Assembly (NCBI GenBank): GCA_002633005.1 | Contig: NMRA01000187.1 | Coordinates: 9,546-73,545, forward strand | From: Phoronis australis | Taxonomy: Eukaryota > Phoronida > Phoronidae | Length of the DNA stretch: 64,000 nt | Direction of reading: 5' to 3' | Shown here: positions 31,371-43,935 of the stretch, piece by piece | Layout: each line of letters starts with the position of its first letter | Numbering within the stretch: the first letter of the stretch is position 1 | Program-made: the position numbers and the translations under genes | The notes under the pieces: generated by a model | Told to the model about the DNA's origin: nothing | Database searches by the model: none | The model's input: only the letters and a program-made list of their open reading frames with translations

Positions 31371-34190
31371 ACTATATCAGAGGTATGTTTTAAAGATACA
31401 AAATATCAGAACGACCGATCACATGCAATTCTTCGCTTTCGCTTCTAATTTTTAACCTGGGCACCAAGATTTTAAAATATACTTCTTCGATCTACATTTT
31501 GACCTGACGAATTAAAGAATTATTTTCTCATTAAATCGTTATTACAATGCGCCTTTTTATACAGGATTTCATTTCCATTACCAACAAGAACATCGAAACC
31601 ATCAGCTACTCAAGTAGCACTTCATAGTTTACTGTATTTGGTCATTCCTATTTCGAACATGGTGCGTGTAAGCCTGTGCATCCCACTTGATTTCAGCTGG
31701 TAACAGAAATGGAATCAGAAGTAAGAAATATTCGATTTTTAGAACGCTAAATGGGGAAATGCAGCCGTTTTTCAAACTACAGTTTTTACATTGCGTTTTC
31801 AAAGTCTGCTCATCAGACAAGAATTTCCCCAAGTTCACTTTGTTGCTTTCATTAAACTTAACTTGTTCAAACAAAGTGCATTTGAAAAATGCTTGAATTG
31901 CTAAAGCTGTCACAGTTCGACACTTGGAAACTCAGTCGGATTTTTCAACGTACTTCTTACTGAAGATGTGTTTACATGGGCACGCACTGTGCCGAATCAT
32001 TTACAGGTGCGTCGCTAAAGTGCGAGAGCAACAGAAGATTCATCCAGTATTGAAACAAATTAAAGATTTTAAACGTCAAATTTTTAACCGCAAATTTTGT
32101 CGAACTTCGACGGTGACATTTTTTATGAACTACTGTGTACGCATGTGTAGTACGAGCGTCTTACTCAATACACCTTCGACGGAATAATTTGACCCAGTTC
32201 TCAAAAAATAACTTTGACCCTTGTATTAATTAATATCCAGTGATATTTTGAGCTTTGACATTGTATTTCATCCATAAAAAAGAAATTCAAATCGTATTTT
32301 TGTGAACTTCGAGTACAGAGCCAGTTAGTAAGGAAAGCTTGTGACTGCGACACATTTTAATGCCGAACAACACGCAAAAACCTATCCGTTGTCAGATAAA
32401 ATGACAAAAATTGTTAATAGCCCTAAGAAAACCCCGTTATGGGCAGGGCAAATTTATCAGATGCAAACACGATCATATTATTGGCGTTTTTGGAAACTTT
32501 ACAAACTTGAAAACTCTTGCTTGGATGGCGCTCTCTCTACAGACGTTTTGCGTCCTTTGTACAGCTGTTTCTCCGCAAATGTGCATAAACGTTGGTAACC
32601 AGACTTTTTCTCAACACAGTTCAGGGGCTACGATGTCGGTGTTTATATGTGTCCATTGTTTTTAATGTTTAAGGCTTTTTGAAAATTTGTGCTTGGTGCC
32701 AGAAAATAATATTATGCTTTTATTTTAACAATGGAAACGACGAAGAACTAAAATATTATTGCACTATATAGATCTATATTGAGAACAAACGATGTAATAA
32801 ACCTAACAGGTGACATCAAGTTCTGCTATACTAGTTCTACCGTATTGTTAGTAAAGTTGCTGACATTTGACGCATTTTTTTCTGTCCTCGTCCTCTTCAC
32901 GGGGCTGTATATTCCTGAGGCATCATTAAACAGCACCCAACTGTTTCAATTTGTCCATACCACACTATTCGCAGTAAACAACCTGTAATTTGGAGCGCGA
33001 ACCACTGGCGATGATGAGCAGTTCAAAACCACCGGCATCTTGTTAAGCAGGAAAGGTTCTGCAATGAAGTTAGACAATTTTCAAACATTATATTTTAGTG
33101 ACTTTGGACTAAATGTCTGCAAAATAGCACACTAGATTTTTCAAATAGTTATTTTCAGTCATAAAGAAAATAAGGCGGTCACATTCCACTGGACTAAGCC
33201 GTACGTGACAGATAAACTTACTCCTGCAATTTTCCTTGGCATGGTCGGCATCACGTCTAATGTGCCAAAGAAATATTAAAAATACTAACGAGTTCGTTCA
33301 AGACGCATTAAAACGGCCTCGACAGCGCAATCAAAAGGTGAACAATTTTCGAAACAGCATAAGGTTGGATTACTATGACCTTTCCAATAGGTGTCAGGTT
33401 TCGTCTTGACCAATTTCTTAACAGAACGTTTACCTATTTTAAATTATCAAAATAATTTTGATTAACCATGTCTTTCAAATTAACTTGAAACCAACTTCAA
33501 GGAAGATTTTTTTGTTCATGAAAGATTTATTTTGGTGTAACCATGGTAAGAGTAACACCTGGAAATGTGTTGTGAAAATAGGAATAAAATCTCAAAAACG
33601 TTTTTCTACTTTGTCATTTTTGTTTTATGGAAAGTTGATTGTTTTCATAAAAATAAAGGTGTCGTGTTTTTGATAGACCGTCATGTAAAAGTGGAATATT
33701 TTAAGAGCAAATTATGTTTGTGCTCAATACAGGTTGCACTATAGGTTAATCATTTAATCATTGGTGCTGACATATATTGCCCACAGGGAGCCTCAGCTTC
33801 TGATCGTCCCCAAAATGCCGATGCGTACTGTTATAACCAATGAGATAAATATAGCTGATTGGTCAATGGTGTTCCACGCGAATTGGTAAGGAGTTATACG
33901 ATGAGTTACTGATGGGCGGCAATTGCCGGTTCATCACGGAAGATTAGGTGGTACTGAACTGTTAGACTCGGGCCGCTAAAATCTATGGGTAAGCCAGGCT
34001 TGGGGATCTTGGTTAGGTATTGTATGTAGATCAAATGAATATGGCTTGTTTGTATTTGAGAACATCTTAAGGTTGAAAATAGACCACTTGCTCGGCTGTA
34101 GCTGCAGTGTTCTTCAAGATGGTGGCCCCCTGTTGCATATCTGGGTAGCAACTGAGAAATTGGCTGCGATTTCATGTAGCCCTCAAACAA
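31371..34190. other. Non-genic stretch
   Basis: AT-rich with no recognised exon or element end, apart from the phrase cctcagcttctgatcgtccc near 33789 shared with about 24895. Confidence 0.45.
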
Positions 34191-34194
34191 GCCA

Positions 34195-34410
34195 GATCTG
34201 CAGAAAAACAAGTTGGTTGACAGTACNACTGCTTTGGCAAGACCAACATGTTCATTCGACTTGACTAACCTTTCTGTTTGATAGAAGTGACCTGTTCGTT
34301 CGACAAGTAACCTGTCTGTTCGGCGCAACTAACTTGTTCGTTCGCTAAATAACCTGTCTGTTTGTCGAAAATAAACCAAATAACCTGTCTGCTTGTCAAA
34401 ATTTTAAAAA
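34195..34410 (-). repeat. Irregular AAACAGACAAGT array, inverted (copy B)
   Basis: Reads acctgtctgtttg and aacttgttcgttcg on the plus strand: the reverse complement of the motif at 29095-29380, more diverged, with an N at 34226. Confidence 0.65.
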
Positions 34411-34856
34411 CGATTCGTCATTGTTTTAGTTAGATTGAATTTTGTAGCAGTCAGCACTACGTTTTTAAAAGTGGTAGTTATAATCCTTGTAGCTGCGAAC
34501 ATCCGTATTTGTCGACTCGTTTATGTATCAAAATCAAGACTTACCTCCCTTGTCATGCATACTCGGGAATTGCCCTATCGATGGAATACCGCAAATAGAA
34601 TCACGACGCATGCGGGCGATATTGAAGTACATGTAGTATTATCCCATTTAAGCCCAGTGGGTCATATGTGGAACACCATGATTCGCGAACCATAAAACAT
34701 TGAAAATCAGAGATATTGAGCCAATTTTTTTAACTATGTTAAAATAATTAATCATTTAACTACTAGATGTCGCTCTCAAGCCATTAAACCAAGTTTACTA
34801 TTGTAATCATTGTCATTGTATCGCCATATAGCACTTCTGACAGCGCATGATGACTG

Positions 34857-35968
34857 CACAGGCGCTTGGGTTTATCGCAAATGACGTCACTCAATAATAT
34901 GTATAAGAAAACATAAAGGTTGGACACTTAAACTTTGCCAAGCCGAGGCTCCCAACTTCAACCGTCCAAAATCCACATAAAATCTGCGTGCACCTCTCTC
35001 AGTCTGGTTTTGCATAAACCTTCGAAGCCTTATTTTTCCTAGATCCCATTAACTGTCTTCGTGAGTGGTGAATTGGTTATGGAATTTCCAAAACAATCTC
35101 AAAACTCTGAATTCAAGGACCTGAAATAGTAAACATGGCGGATTTCAGTTGTGCTTCAACTTGTACGCCTGTCGTAAGTGAAACTTCGAGTTTGAGCAAG
35201 CAACCTATATTTCAAATTCAATAATTCTAATCCAAAACTCAACTAATTGAGAATGTTAAAGTTAGTATTTTAATGATTATTTGTAACTTTATTCCACTGA
35301 CGGCTCATTTTAGCCCTTAACTTTATTACATAAACTGGCGTATCTTGTTTCTCATCTTGACATCAAGCACTTTTTTGATTGAAGCACAACACACACTCGG
35401 CCAGGAAACGCATTCCGTGCAAGTATTACAATGCGCGTGGCCGACGAGTTAAATCAATGCTTTTGGCCAAAAGTAAAACCTTCACAAGAAATCACAGTAC
35501 ACAAAAAACTTCGCATATCAATACAGTATCAGGATAATTTATATTTGACACAAATATGTGAGTAATTACATTTATTTGGCAATAAAGTGCTCCCTGCTTC
35601 TCATGATCAAGTAGTCGATGGATTGACGGCGAAAGTCGCGCGAAATTAGACTTTCGGATTTAGCTCGGGAGCGTCCGTCAAAACCCGGATGTGCGAAGAC
35701 CGTCTGCCATGACATCACGGAATTAGGTCCTTGAATTTGTGATTTTGGCATTCTTTTGGCATTTTTGTTGCCAAATCACCACTCGAAGGCAATTTGAAGA
35801 GATCAAATAAAAGAAGGTATTCTAAGAGTTGTTCGATGCTAGTTTCGGGGAGTTCCATGCACATTTGAGTACAAAATTCTGAGCAAACAGATTTCGAGTG
35901 TCCAACCGTCATGTTTTCTTATATATATTATTGAGTGACGTCATTTGCGATAAACTCAAGCGCCTGTG
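34857..35968. mobile_element. 1.1-kb transposon nested in piggyBac, 8-bp TSD
   Basis: About 72 bp of terminal inverted repeat (CACAGGCGCTTGGGTTTATC inward) with four visible differences between ends. GATGACTG is duplicated at 34849-34856 and 35969-35976. Each TIR includes TGACGTCA and a tata run near 40-60 bases in, a promoter-like arrangement. No transposase recognised inside. The 8-bp duplication suggests hAT, P or a relative; the CACAGG tip does not settle which. Confidence 0.85.
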
Positions 35969-36201
35969 GATGACTGCACGACAAAGGTAAGTGTTTTTTT
36001 GTATTTACATTCTTTAATTTAGAAAAATTCTTGCATTATATTTTTGACTAAGCTATATGGAATATATGTAACTTGAAAATTCCATAATTAATAACTGAAT
36101 ATGGGTAGTGAAATTTGACTAAACCTGAATGTCACACAAAAGACCCAGTGGGACAAAATCGGTGCTGGAGACTTATTGACCTACTTTTGTTTTTTCTGTA
36201 G

Positions 36202-38002
36202 GAGATTCACTGTTAGCGAAGCTGTTTCATTGCTAGAATACCGAGAATCATTTCAAAGGGTTGATATATACCTAGATCCACCCTCTGAAGGTGATATTAC
36301 TGATGAAGATAGTGGAGACGAAGACACTGGAGGCAATGTTGACAATTTGTCGGGTCGACTACTCAATTCTTTGGCATCTGTTACCATAGTCAACAATTCA
36401 TCTCGTGAAAGACTTGGTGAAACTTCCACTGAAACTCCTTCTAGTGAAAGTGAAGAACAGGAAGATTCCGAGCCCCTATACAGTACAACAAGTCAAGGAA
36501 AACGTGCAAAGGCAAAGACTAAGCGTGAATGGGTGAAACAAGACATCGCTCGTGATAAATTCATATGGCGCGAGGAAATACCAAGAACTGCAACTTTGCC
36601 TCAGTCCCCTACCGGCTTGTTTGAGCTATTTTTTGACGACGATGTTATCGATGTTATTGTTCAGCAAAGCATTGTTTATGCCGGATCGAAAGGTAACCAC
36701 GATTTCCAAACAAACCGTGACGAAATACGTGCTTTCCTTGGAATACACCTTGTGTCGGGATATTCCACTGTACCCAGGAGAAGAATGTATTGGTCACTGG
36801 ATGCAGATTTGCGTAATGAAGCGGTGGCCAGCACTATGCCTAGAAATAGGTTTGATGAGATCATGAAGAACTTTCATATTGCTGATAACAATAACATTGA
36901 CACAAATGATAAAATGGCTAAAGTACGTCCACTCATTGCAGCTATAAATGAGAAAAGTTTGATGTACTTTCTGCGGGAGAGAAACCTCTCAGTGGATGAG
37001 AGCATGATTCCCTACTAGAGGCGTCATGGAGCAACGCAATTTATCCGAGGTAAACCCATACGTTTTGGGTTTAAGATCTGGGCTTTAACAACACCCTTAG
37101 GGTATGCCGTTCAGTTTGAACCATACCAGGGTAAAAAAGGACATCAGGCAAGTCACTCCGCAACATTCGTTATGGGCGGAGGTGTAGTTGTGGATCTGCT
37201 GTCTGAATTACAGAAGGATAATGGATATCACATAACATTTGACAATCTTTTCACGTCACTTCCTTTGATTGAGGAACTGTCACGACAGGGAATTGGTTGT
37301 ACTGGTACAATTCGTGCCAATCGTGTTGAGGACTGTCCTCTCTTGTCTGTCAAAGAAATGCAGAAAACCCCGCGAGGTACATTTGATTATTCCTTTGACT
37401 CCAAGAACAGCCTAATTGTCGTTCGATGGAATGATAACTCCATAGTTAATGTTGCGTCAAATGTATACGGCATTGAACCCGCGCAGAAAGCGAAACGCTG
37501 GTCACGTGCGGAAAGTCAGCGAGTGAGAATCGATTAGCCATTTTTAATATCCCACTACAATCAAACAATGGGTGGTGTTGATAGGATGGACCAAAATATT
37601 GACAAGTACCATGTGAGCATTCGTTCAAAGAAATGGTGGTGGTGTATCTTTGCGTACTGCTTGGATTTATGCGTGCAACAAGCATGGCACCTGTATCGAG
37701 CTACACCAGCTGCACAAGAGAAGCCATTAGATCTGCTCGACATACGGCGAGAAATTGCCCTTGTATATCTCGCAAGGGGACGCCAAAGAAACCAGCAGGG
37801 TAGACCGCGATCAGATCGTGCCACACCACTACCTCGTCAGATTGTAGACGACATTCGATATGATGGCATGAACCATTTTATAAACACTCGTGAAACCCGT
37901 CAAAGATGTGCTGTTTGTGGTTTGAAAACCAAAAGGTTCTGTTCTAAGTGTAACATCACGCTGCATGATCGTTGCTTTGAACAGTTTCACATTCGTCGAT
38001 AA
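36202..38002 (+). pseudogene. piggyBac transposase with two nonsense codons
   Basis: One reading frame from a tttttctgtag acceptor to TAA at 38000-38002, interrupted only by TAG at 37016-37018 (just after LSVDESMIPY) and TAG at 37535-37537. The acidic N-terminus (DEDSGDEDTGG) is followed by the catalytic domain. Aspartates lie at 36995 (SVDES), 37241 (TFDNLF), 37580 and 37589 (MGGVDRMDQN), matching the family's DDD triad plus partner Asp. The C-terminal cysteine-rich domain (CAVCGLKTKRFCSKC ... HDRCFEQFH) binds zinc and transposon ends. Without the stops it would be roughly 600 residues, normal for piggyBac. Loss is recent, since no frameshift has accumulated. A start codon is not visible, so a 5' exon is likely missing. 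Confidence 0.9.
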
Positions 38003-38022
38003 GCTGTGGACAGTTGTGGACA

Positions 38023-38265
38023 ATTGTTGATGCCTGACTATTTACATTCTGTATTGTTGATGCCTGACTATTTACATTCTGTATCGTTGATGCCTGACTA
38101 GTTACATTCTGTATTGTTGATGCCTGACTAGTTACATTCTGTATTGTTGATGCCTGACTATTTACATTCTGTATCGTTGATGCCTGACTATTTACATTCT
38201 GTATTGTTGATGCCTGACTAGTTACACTCTGTATTGTTGATGCCTGACTATTTACATTCTGTATT
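38023..38265. repeat. 30-bp minisatellite, 8 copies
   Basis: The unit is tgttgatgcctgactattta followed by cattctgtat, directly after the transposase stop and inside the piggyBac element. Confidence 0.97.
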
Positions 38266-38700
38266 TTCATCACATTGATAGTTCGTAGTACAATCCTTTT
38301 TTGTTTGTCTCTTTTCAAGTCTTATTAGAGGACAAACGGTCAAAATTGTGATGAATTTTTAGCTGTGAAAGGTACTTTCACCTGCATGTACCACCATGGA
38401 CACTGTTTATGGAAAATTTTTCACTTTGATGGCTAAAGATTGTTTAAATTGTGAAAAAACATCAGTTTTGATCAATAAATAAGAGAGTTAAACATGTGAA
38501 AATGGTTTTTTATTTGTTACTAGAGCACCCATTTGATCCCTGGCCAGTGGGTCATTTGTGGCTCGTAATTATAAATGCTAGTAAAACTAATTAAAATGAA
38601 AAAGTCTCACCAAAACTCCTATTTATCTTCATAAAGTTGTCATATCTGTCATTTAATTAATTTTTGAAGCAAAAGAAGAAGTTGGGCATAAATGGGTTAA

Positions 38701-39081
38701 TTGAATAGCGACGACATGGAACTGAAGAGATTTGGCTAAATATAGGGAATATAACACGAGATGTAAACATTAATAAAAACAAAATAAAAAATATTCCGAG
38801 AAAGACTAACCCAATCATTGTTGGATTCATCTATGAATGAAAATAAAAAAGCAATTTTGGAATTTGGTGAAAGGTAACAAAGAAGAACGATCTTCAAGCA
38901 TTACACATACACAACGGTATAACAATTTTAAAAGCGTTGATACTTCTCAAGAGTGGAGACTATGATGTATTTTTCTATCAGTTTTAAAATTAATGATTTT
39001 TTAGTCCGATTATGTGGTGCATCAACTTGGATAATCAGTCAGTTTTTAATAAAATTATTACTTTTCATGAAGTAGATAAGT
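38701..39081. other. Non-genic stretch
   Basis: AT-rich DNA between the piggyBac end and the LINE. Nothing recognised. Confidence 0.5.
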
Positions 39082-41050
39082 ATGAATGACATGAAATTAT
39101 GCAAAGCTGCTGAAAGTGATGCTATTTCGTTGAATATTTTCAAGTTCGCAACACCCCTTTTTAAACAGTCTCTCCTTTGTCTGTATAATACATTTTTTGA
39201 CATGGGGAGTTACCCCTCTCAATGGAATTCAGGTATTATAGTACCGGTGTTTAAGTCAGGAAATAATAACGACCCAGATAACTACAGAGGAATCACGCTG
39301 TTACAAGTGGCTGGCAAGATACTTGCCTGGTTGTTAAGTGTCAGAATATAGACTGACACTGTTTTTAATTGTATTGTATTGTATTGTTTTGTTTTGTTAT
39401 TCTGTTTGATTGGCCTGACCCCTGAGTTAAGTACAGTGATGGTGTAATTTGTTTACTGCTAAACAGTCTGGAACTTTCTAGAGGACTGAGGTCAGTACAA
39501 TGATGATGTCATTTGTTTACTACAGTATAGTGAGGAACTTTCTAGAAGACTCGAGCATGACAGTGATTGATGTAGTCTGAAATATTCTAGAGACTAGTAT
39601 AGGTTTTTAGAATGATTGTGTAGATTCAGGAAAGTTCGTGTACTTGAATTGATGTAAAGTTCCAGAACAATGCATTAGGCTATAAATACACAACCACGGG
39701 TTTGTGTTAGTCAGATCAAGTAAGTCCAAGAAAGTTAATCAAGAGAATTACAGTTGAGTTGCAGTGAATAGAATCAGCAGTTACAGCGATAGACAATGGA
39801 GATCCAGCTCACCTATTTCACGAAAGCGCCATCTTCCTGCACCATCTTTAAATACTGATCGAAAACGAGGCACACTGATAAAACCTCGTGAGTGATCATC
39901 AGCTGGCCATGGTGGTGTACTGTGCAGCGCCTGAACATACCAATTCCAGTAATAACTCGTCGGTATCCTTCCCAGGGATATACTTAGCCACTCGCCCAGT
40001 CGCCAATGCGAGTAAAAATGGTGCTGGGCGAGTAGAAGTTGACTTGCCAGTCGCCCAGGTGGCGAGCGAATTTCAGAGTGCAAAAGCACTATATATCGTT
40101 TCCCAAGATAATTGACCGGTTGTTATGTAACCGACTCCAGTCATGGGCGGATGCGCACAATAATGTGTTTGAGCCTAAAACCGGTTTCAGGAAGGGGTAT
40201 TCCACAGTGGATAACATGTTTATTCTAGATACACTAATTAACAAATATCTATTGAAACTTAAAGGCCTTTTTAATGTCTTTTTGTCGACTTTAAGAAAGT
40301 GTTCGACTGGGTCTAGCGAGAAATCTTAAGTAAAAATTGTCAAGTTTTGGGATATAAACAGTATGTATGAGACTGTTAAGTCTTGCATGTGGCCTAATGG
40401 GAGTGGTTACGTAACCGATTTCTTCCAATGTACGATAGGTGTAAGACAAGGGTGTCAATTGTCTCCCTTTCTCTTCTTGCTATTTATAAATGATTTAGAA
40501 AGTGATTTACACTATATACAGGGCTTTGTGTGTAAATATTGGAACATTGAATTGATATTTGTTGTTGTTTGCCGATGATTAGGTTCTCGTCGCTGAAACC
40601 GCTATTGCTATTAATTACCAAACTAGAAGAATTTTGTAATCAGTGGAAGCTTCATGTGAATATGTCGAAGACAAAAATTATTGTCTTCCGAAAAGTGGGA
40701 TACTTGAGAAATTATGAAAAGTGGAAATTATTCGGCGAAATTGTACAAGCGACTTCAGAGTATAATTATTTGGGTATCAAGTTTACTCCTAAAGGTGCAT
40801 TCACGTAGGCGCAGAAAACGTTAGCTGACAAAGCGACAGAGGCTATTTTTGTACTAAAAAGCGCATGTTTAGATACAATGACATTCCTGTGCAAATGTGA
40901 TTTAAAATGTTTCGACTTTGTTATATGGTTCTGAGATTTGGGGATTTCACCAGCACAGGATTGAACGAAGGAATGATTGAAGAAAACGTTTGATTATGGG
41001 AGTATTTGTTTGCGTTTGAATAAATTAAAGACATCAATGGGCACCTAATG
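39082..41050 (+). pseudogene. Non-LTR retrotransposon reverse transcriptase, split and frameshifted
   Basis: Pieces in order: WNSGIIVPVFKSGNNNDPDN then YRGITLLQVAGK (39220-39321); after a 782-bp insertion, IIDRLLCNRLQSWADAH and TGFRKGYSTVDNMFIL (40104-40240); VDFKKVFDWV in a shifted frame near 40285; CTIGVRQGCQLSPFLFLLFI (about 40430); FADD, a stop, then VLVA (about 40570); WKLHVNMSKTKIIVF and EYNYLGIKFTP (40645-40795). These are successive reverse-transcriptase motifs including the FADD catalytic box of a LINE of the I/CR1-like group. Several stops and shifts make it inactive. Removing the inserted DNA restores VAGK-IIDR across the junction. Confidence 0.85.
39322..40103. mobile_element. 782-bp insertion in the LINE, 7-bp TSD
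   Basis: Flanked by CAAGATA at 39315-39321 and 40104-40110; removing it rejoins the LINE in frame. It contains a TATA-like ctataaatac near 39679 and, near its right end, inverted cgcccagtcgc / gctgggcgag motifs. There are no terminal inverted repeats and no coding region. The class is unknown. Confidence 0.7.
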
Positions 41051-41598
41051 TGTCCTTCTATTTGCAAAAGTACTTATAACAACAGGATTTTGATGTTTTA
41101 ATCAGTGTGAGGAATAATTCACCGGAAACCTTTCAATGTAGGAATCTCCTAGAGGATGTTCACCGTCTCTATTGGGACCAGCTAGAGGCGGTGGTCAGTG
41201 ACTAATCAACTGAATAATAGGCATGTTATTCAGTTGTTACATTCATCAACTTTTTTGACCATGTTCTTGTTCTGTTGTTCGTTTCTCATTTTCCCGTAGT
41301 ATAAAGTGATCAAAAAAACACGTGCCTGGTCAAGTCTACTGCTGTCACTGGTGTGTTCCATACCTGGCTAACACTAACAGTCTTACTTTGGTATTACTTG
41401 GGTGCAGAACCAGCGTCGTCACACTCAGTGCAGACCCACAGATGCTCGGCTTTCCACGTCCTCAAGTCAGACAAGGTCCTTTGACTAACCTCTCCAACCA
41501 ACTGCTGATTACACAGTCGTCTTGCTCGGCCATGCACCACAGCCTCTCTCATATCCAAACAGCTGCATTCTGTCTATTGCATCTCCATTCTCCCGTGG
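41051..41598. other. LINE debris and non-genic DNA
   Basis: It lies between the decayed LINE and the minus-strand LINE fragment. Part may continue that fragment in degraded form, but no frame is maintained. Confidence 0.4.
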
Positions 41599-41952
41599 CT
41601 ACACCTCTCTAAGCGCTCCAAGAATCTCTCTCTCCAAATCTGAGGGCGTCCTGTATGGGTGCATTTCCCGTTCACTTGTCAGCTTCCTCATTTCCGGCGA
41701 GAATATACAAGTCAGCTCTCTCAGTCCACTGTTTTGTAAATGCAACAGCCACTCGTAATCAATGACTGACAATACTACCGCCTTGAAGAAAATCAATAGC
41801 TGGCGTTGTTCTACTGTGCAGGTAGCCATGGTCTTTAATGCAGCTAGTCCATGTGCGCACCGCTTAATTAGGTGGTTCACAACAGTTTGACTGCGTGCGG
41901 TATAACTAGTTAGCCACTTACTGAAGTTGTTACAACATATCGATTGCCTCAT
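41599..41952 (-). pseudogene. LINE fragment, C-terminal to reverse transcriptase
   Basis: The minus-strand frame reads YTARSQTVVNHLIKRCAHGL, then AALKTMATCTVEQRQLLIFF and VLSVIDYEWLLHLQNS. This matches the region after the reverse transcriptase of RTE/Jockey-like LINEs, where repeated (A/G)LAALKTMA and LVLSVIDYG phrases occur. The remaining portion drifts out of similarity. It is not connected to the plus-strand LINE at 39082-41050. Confidence 0.6.
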
Positions 41953-42654
41953 TCTTAAAACCAGAGGTCATTATATTAGTCGGTGGGCCAGATCTCGTAG
42001 CGTTCATCCTTGTGAGTACTTTGGGGGGGCAACCTAGTTTTTTCTATGTGGCTAGATAATATACCTAGAAATCAATTTCCAAAAAGTTCCCACGTCTACA
42101 CTTGCACATTTTTTTAAAAAAAGGTGTTTTTGTTGCACAAAATATGATGCACATTCCTGCCACTTGATGGCGCTTTTCTATTGAATTGACCAATCAGAGA
42201 GCCAGATTGTATTGTTGTGCTTAGTTACTTCAATATGGCTGCTCCCATGGAGTGTGATGCCTGTATAATTCAAGGTTTATCAAACAGCACAAAATTGTGA
42301 TGTCAGAGCCTAAAGAAGCTTAGGAAAGCTTCCTGACGAAAGCTGATTGACTGTGGAACTCTGTAGATCAGTAGATCAAAAAGAAGAAGAGGTGTCACAA
42401 ACGTTTGTGCAGAAAACATCTGCATGTCCTGGTAGCCTACACAGTATACTGCTGAGTGCTGTAGACTAGAAGACCAAGTGTCAGACCAAAAAATTGAAAG
42501 GACATAGAACGGCATAGCAACGTTTCAAGGCACCAACAGTAGTACTAAAGCTGAAGTTGCTGAAAGTGATACAGATGTTATCCAAGATTTCCCAAGAAAA
42601 TCAATTACTTCCAAAATCTGAAACACCCAATTAACCTGAACAAGATAGGAACAT

Positions 42655-42747
42655 TCTGAAACATGAGTGCATCATTTGTTAGCAGGAAAAGTACATTATG
42701 GGCCACATTTCAAGAAAGAGAAAGAAGTATAGCTTTCAAAAACAGGT
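42655..42747 (+). pseudogene. N-terminal exon of the CXC-element protein, broken
   Basis: KHECIIC, then a TAG, then QEKYIMGHISRKRKK and FQKQ before a gtacgt donor. The Cys-x2-Cys pair is the start of a zinc module. The in-frame TAG is also present in the second copy at 45845, so the lesion predates their separation, or a different frame is used. Confidence 0.4.
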
Positions 42748-43743
42748 ACGTGTTTTTTAAAAATACATCTTGGTGTTTTCCATGTGTGTTTCAGTATTAT
42801 CACCAGTTGTTTTTTAACTTGTTCAGCCCCTTGGCTGCCTAGGCCTTAGACAATACTGCTGACCCAGTAGAGACGATGATCATACCATAGGTACTTCATA
42901 TGCCGGATACTTTTCGGCAAATTATGTTCCTATAAGTTTAGAAGTACCGCGTAGAGAGATGCCTCTGAGGAGGTCGTTAATGTTTTCATTTGTTCCCAGT
43001 TTAAACAAATACTCCTGCAATCCTGTTTTTCGAACACTCCATTCAGTTGCCACATCGACACTGCTTGCGCTAAGGGATAATCCTATGGCGTTATACTGTG
43101 GGTGGGATTTTAAAGCACTTTAAGTCAAAAATTTTTGAGAAGGTTAAATGGAGTAGATGGTTGCAAACAACATGCCCAAGTGGCCGTCATCCCCTGCTGT
43201 AGTCTCAATTTTTTGTAAACATTAATTACTTAGGTAGCTGCAATGATAATTAAATTAAAGTGCCTAAGTGGCCATCGTCGCCGTCGAAATTTGAGGACGA
43301 TGGAAGCCACTGTCCATTTCGTCAAACGTCGATTACCTTAAGTGTAAATCGATTGACTATGGTTTGAGCATCTGATTTAGAAAAATTAAATTTCAATCAT
43401 TGCACTGGTATATCAGCTGATTTATTTTCAGTTGCATCAACTGATCTAATTATTAGACGATCAACATTATTAGGCTACAGATCAGACGGCATGTAAATTT
43501 GTTAGGCTGGTGGTGGATCAGTTCCTGATAAGTCCGTCTGAAAAAGTTGCATGCCAACTCACTCATAGTTGAATGTTAAATTAGTGTTAACAGTTCGGGT
43601 TTTTTTCAGTTGGACTTGTATCGCAAGCAACAGCTCAGTCCAGAGCCCTGAATATGCAAATGAAATTCAAAGATAAAGACCTTGTGTCTTAGAAGCCAAG
43701 TACCACAGATCATCATGCTATAAAAAATAGAAAGACAACGATT

Positions 43744-43935
43744 GTGAAGAGTGACGAATTCACAGTTTTCAGAGATGTTTTTCTACAGTTTTGTTTGGAG
43801 TTCATTGAATCGAAGCTTCTAACACAAGGAGATGTCATTTGCCTTTCAAAACTAAAGCAAGACTTTGAAGCTGTTCTTCAGAAAGCTGGTGTGCATGAAG
43901 TTATTTGGACAGGCAATCTTAAGAAATATTGTTGA
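43744..43935 (+). pseudogene. Middle segment of the CXC-element protein
   Basis: An open segment with EFTVFRDVFLQFCLEFIESK and LSKLKQDFEAVLQKAGVHEV, a helical region of a repetitive animal protein family whose C-terminus carries a CXC cluster. It ends at LKKYC and a stop, where intact relatives appear to continue. No start codon, so it is part of a longer exon. Confidence 0.5.

Larger units (their letters stand above)
34643..38696 (+). mobile_element. piggyBac transposon, near complete
   Basis: The left end CCCATTTAAGCCCA follows TTAT (34639-34642). The right end is its near-perfect inverse, TGGGCATAAATGGG, followed by TTAA (38697-38700). TTAA targets and CCC tips define piggyBac; the left TTAA has one substitution. 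A subterminal ccagtgggtcatttgtgg motif occurs near both ends in direct orientation. Inside are the transposase (36202-38002), an unrelated transposon (34857-35968) and a 30-bp minisatellite. Confidence 0.88.

Noticed and set aside
36202-37018. Treating the three piggyBac segments as separate genes
   Set aside because: All share one frame and successive motifs of one transposase; only two stop codons divide them.
41322-41758. Plus-strand frames here
   Set aside because: They are antisense to or adjacent to the minus-strand LINE fragment and have no motif of their own.
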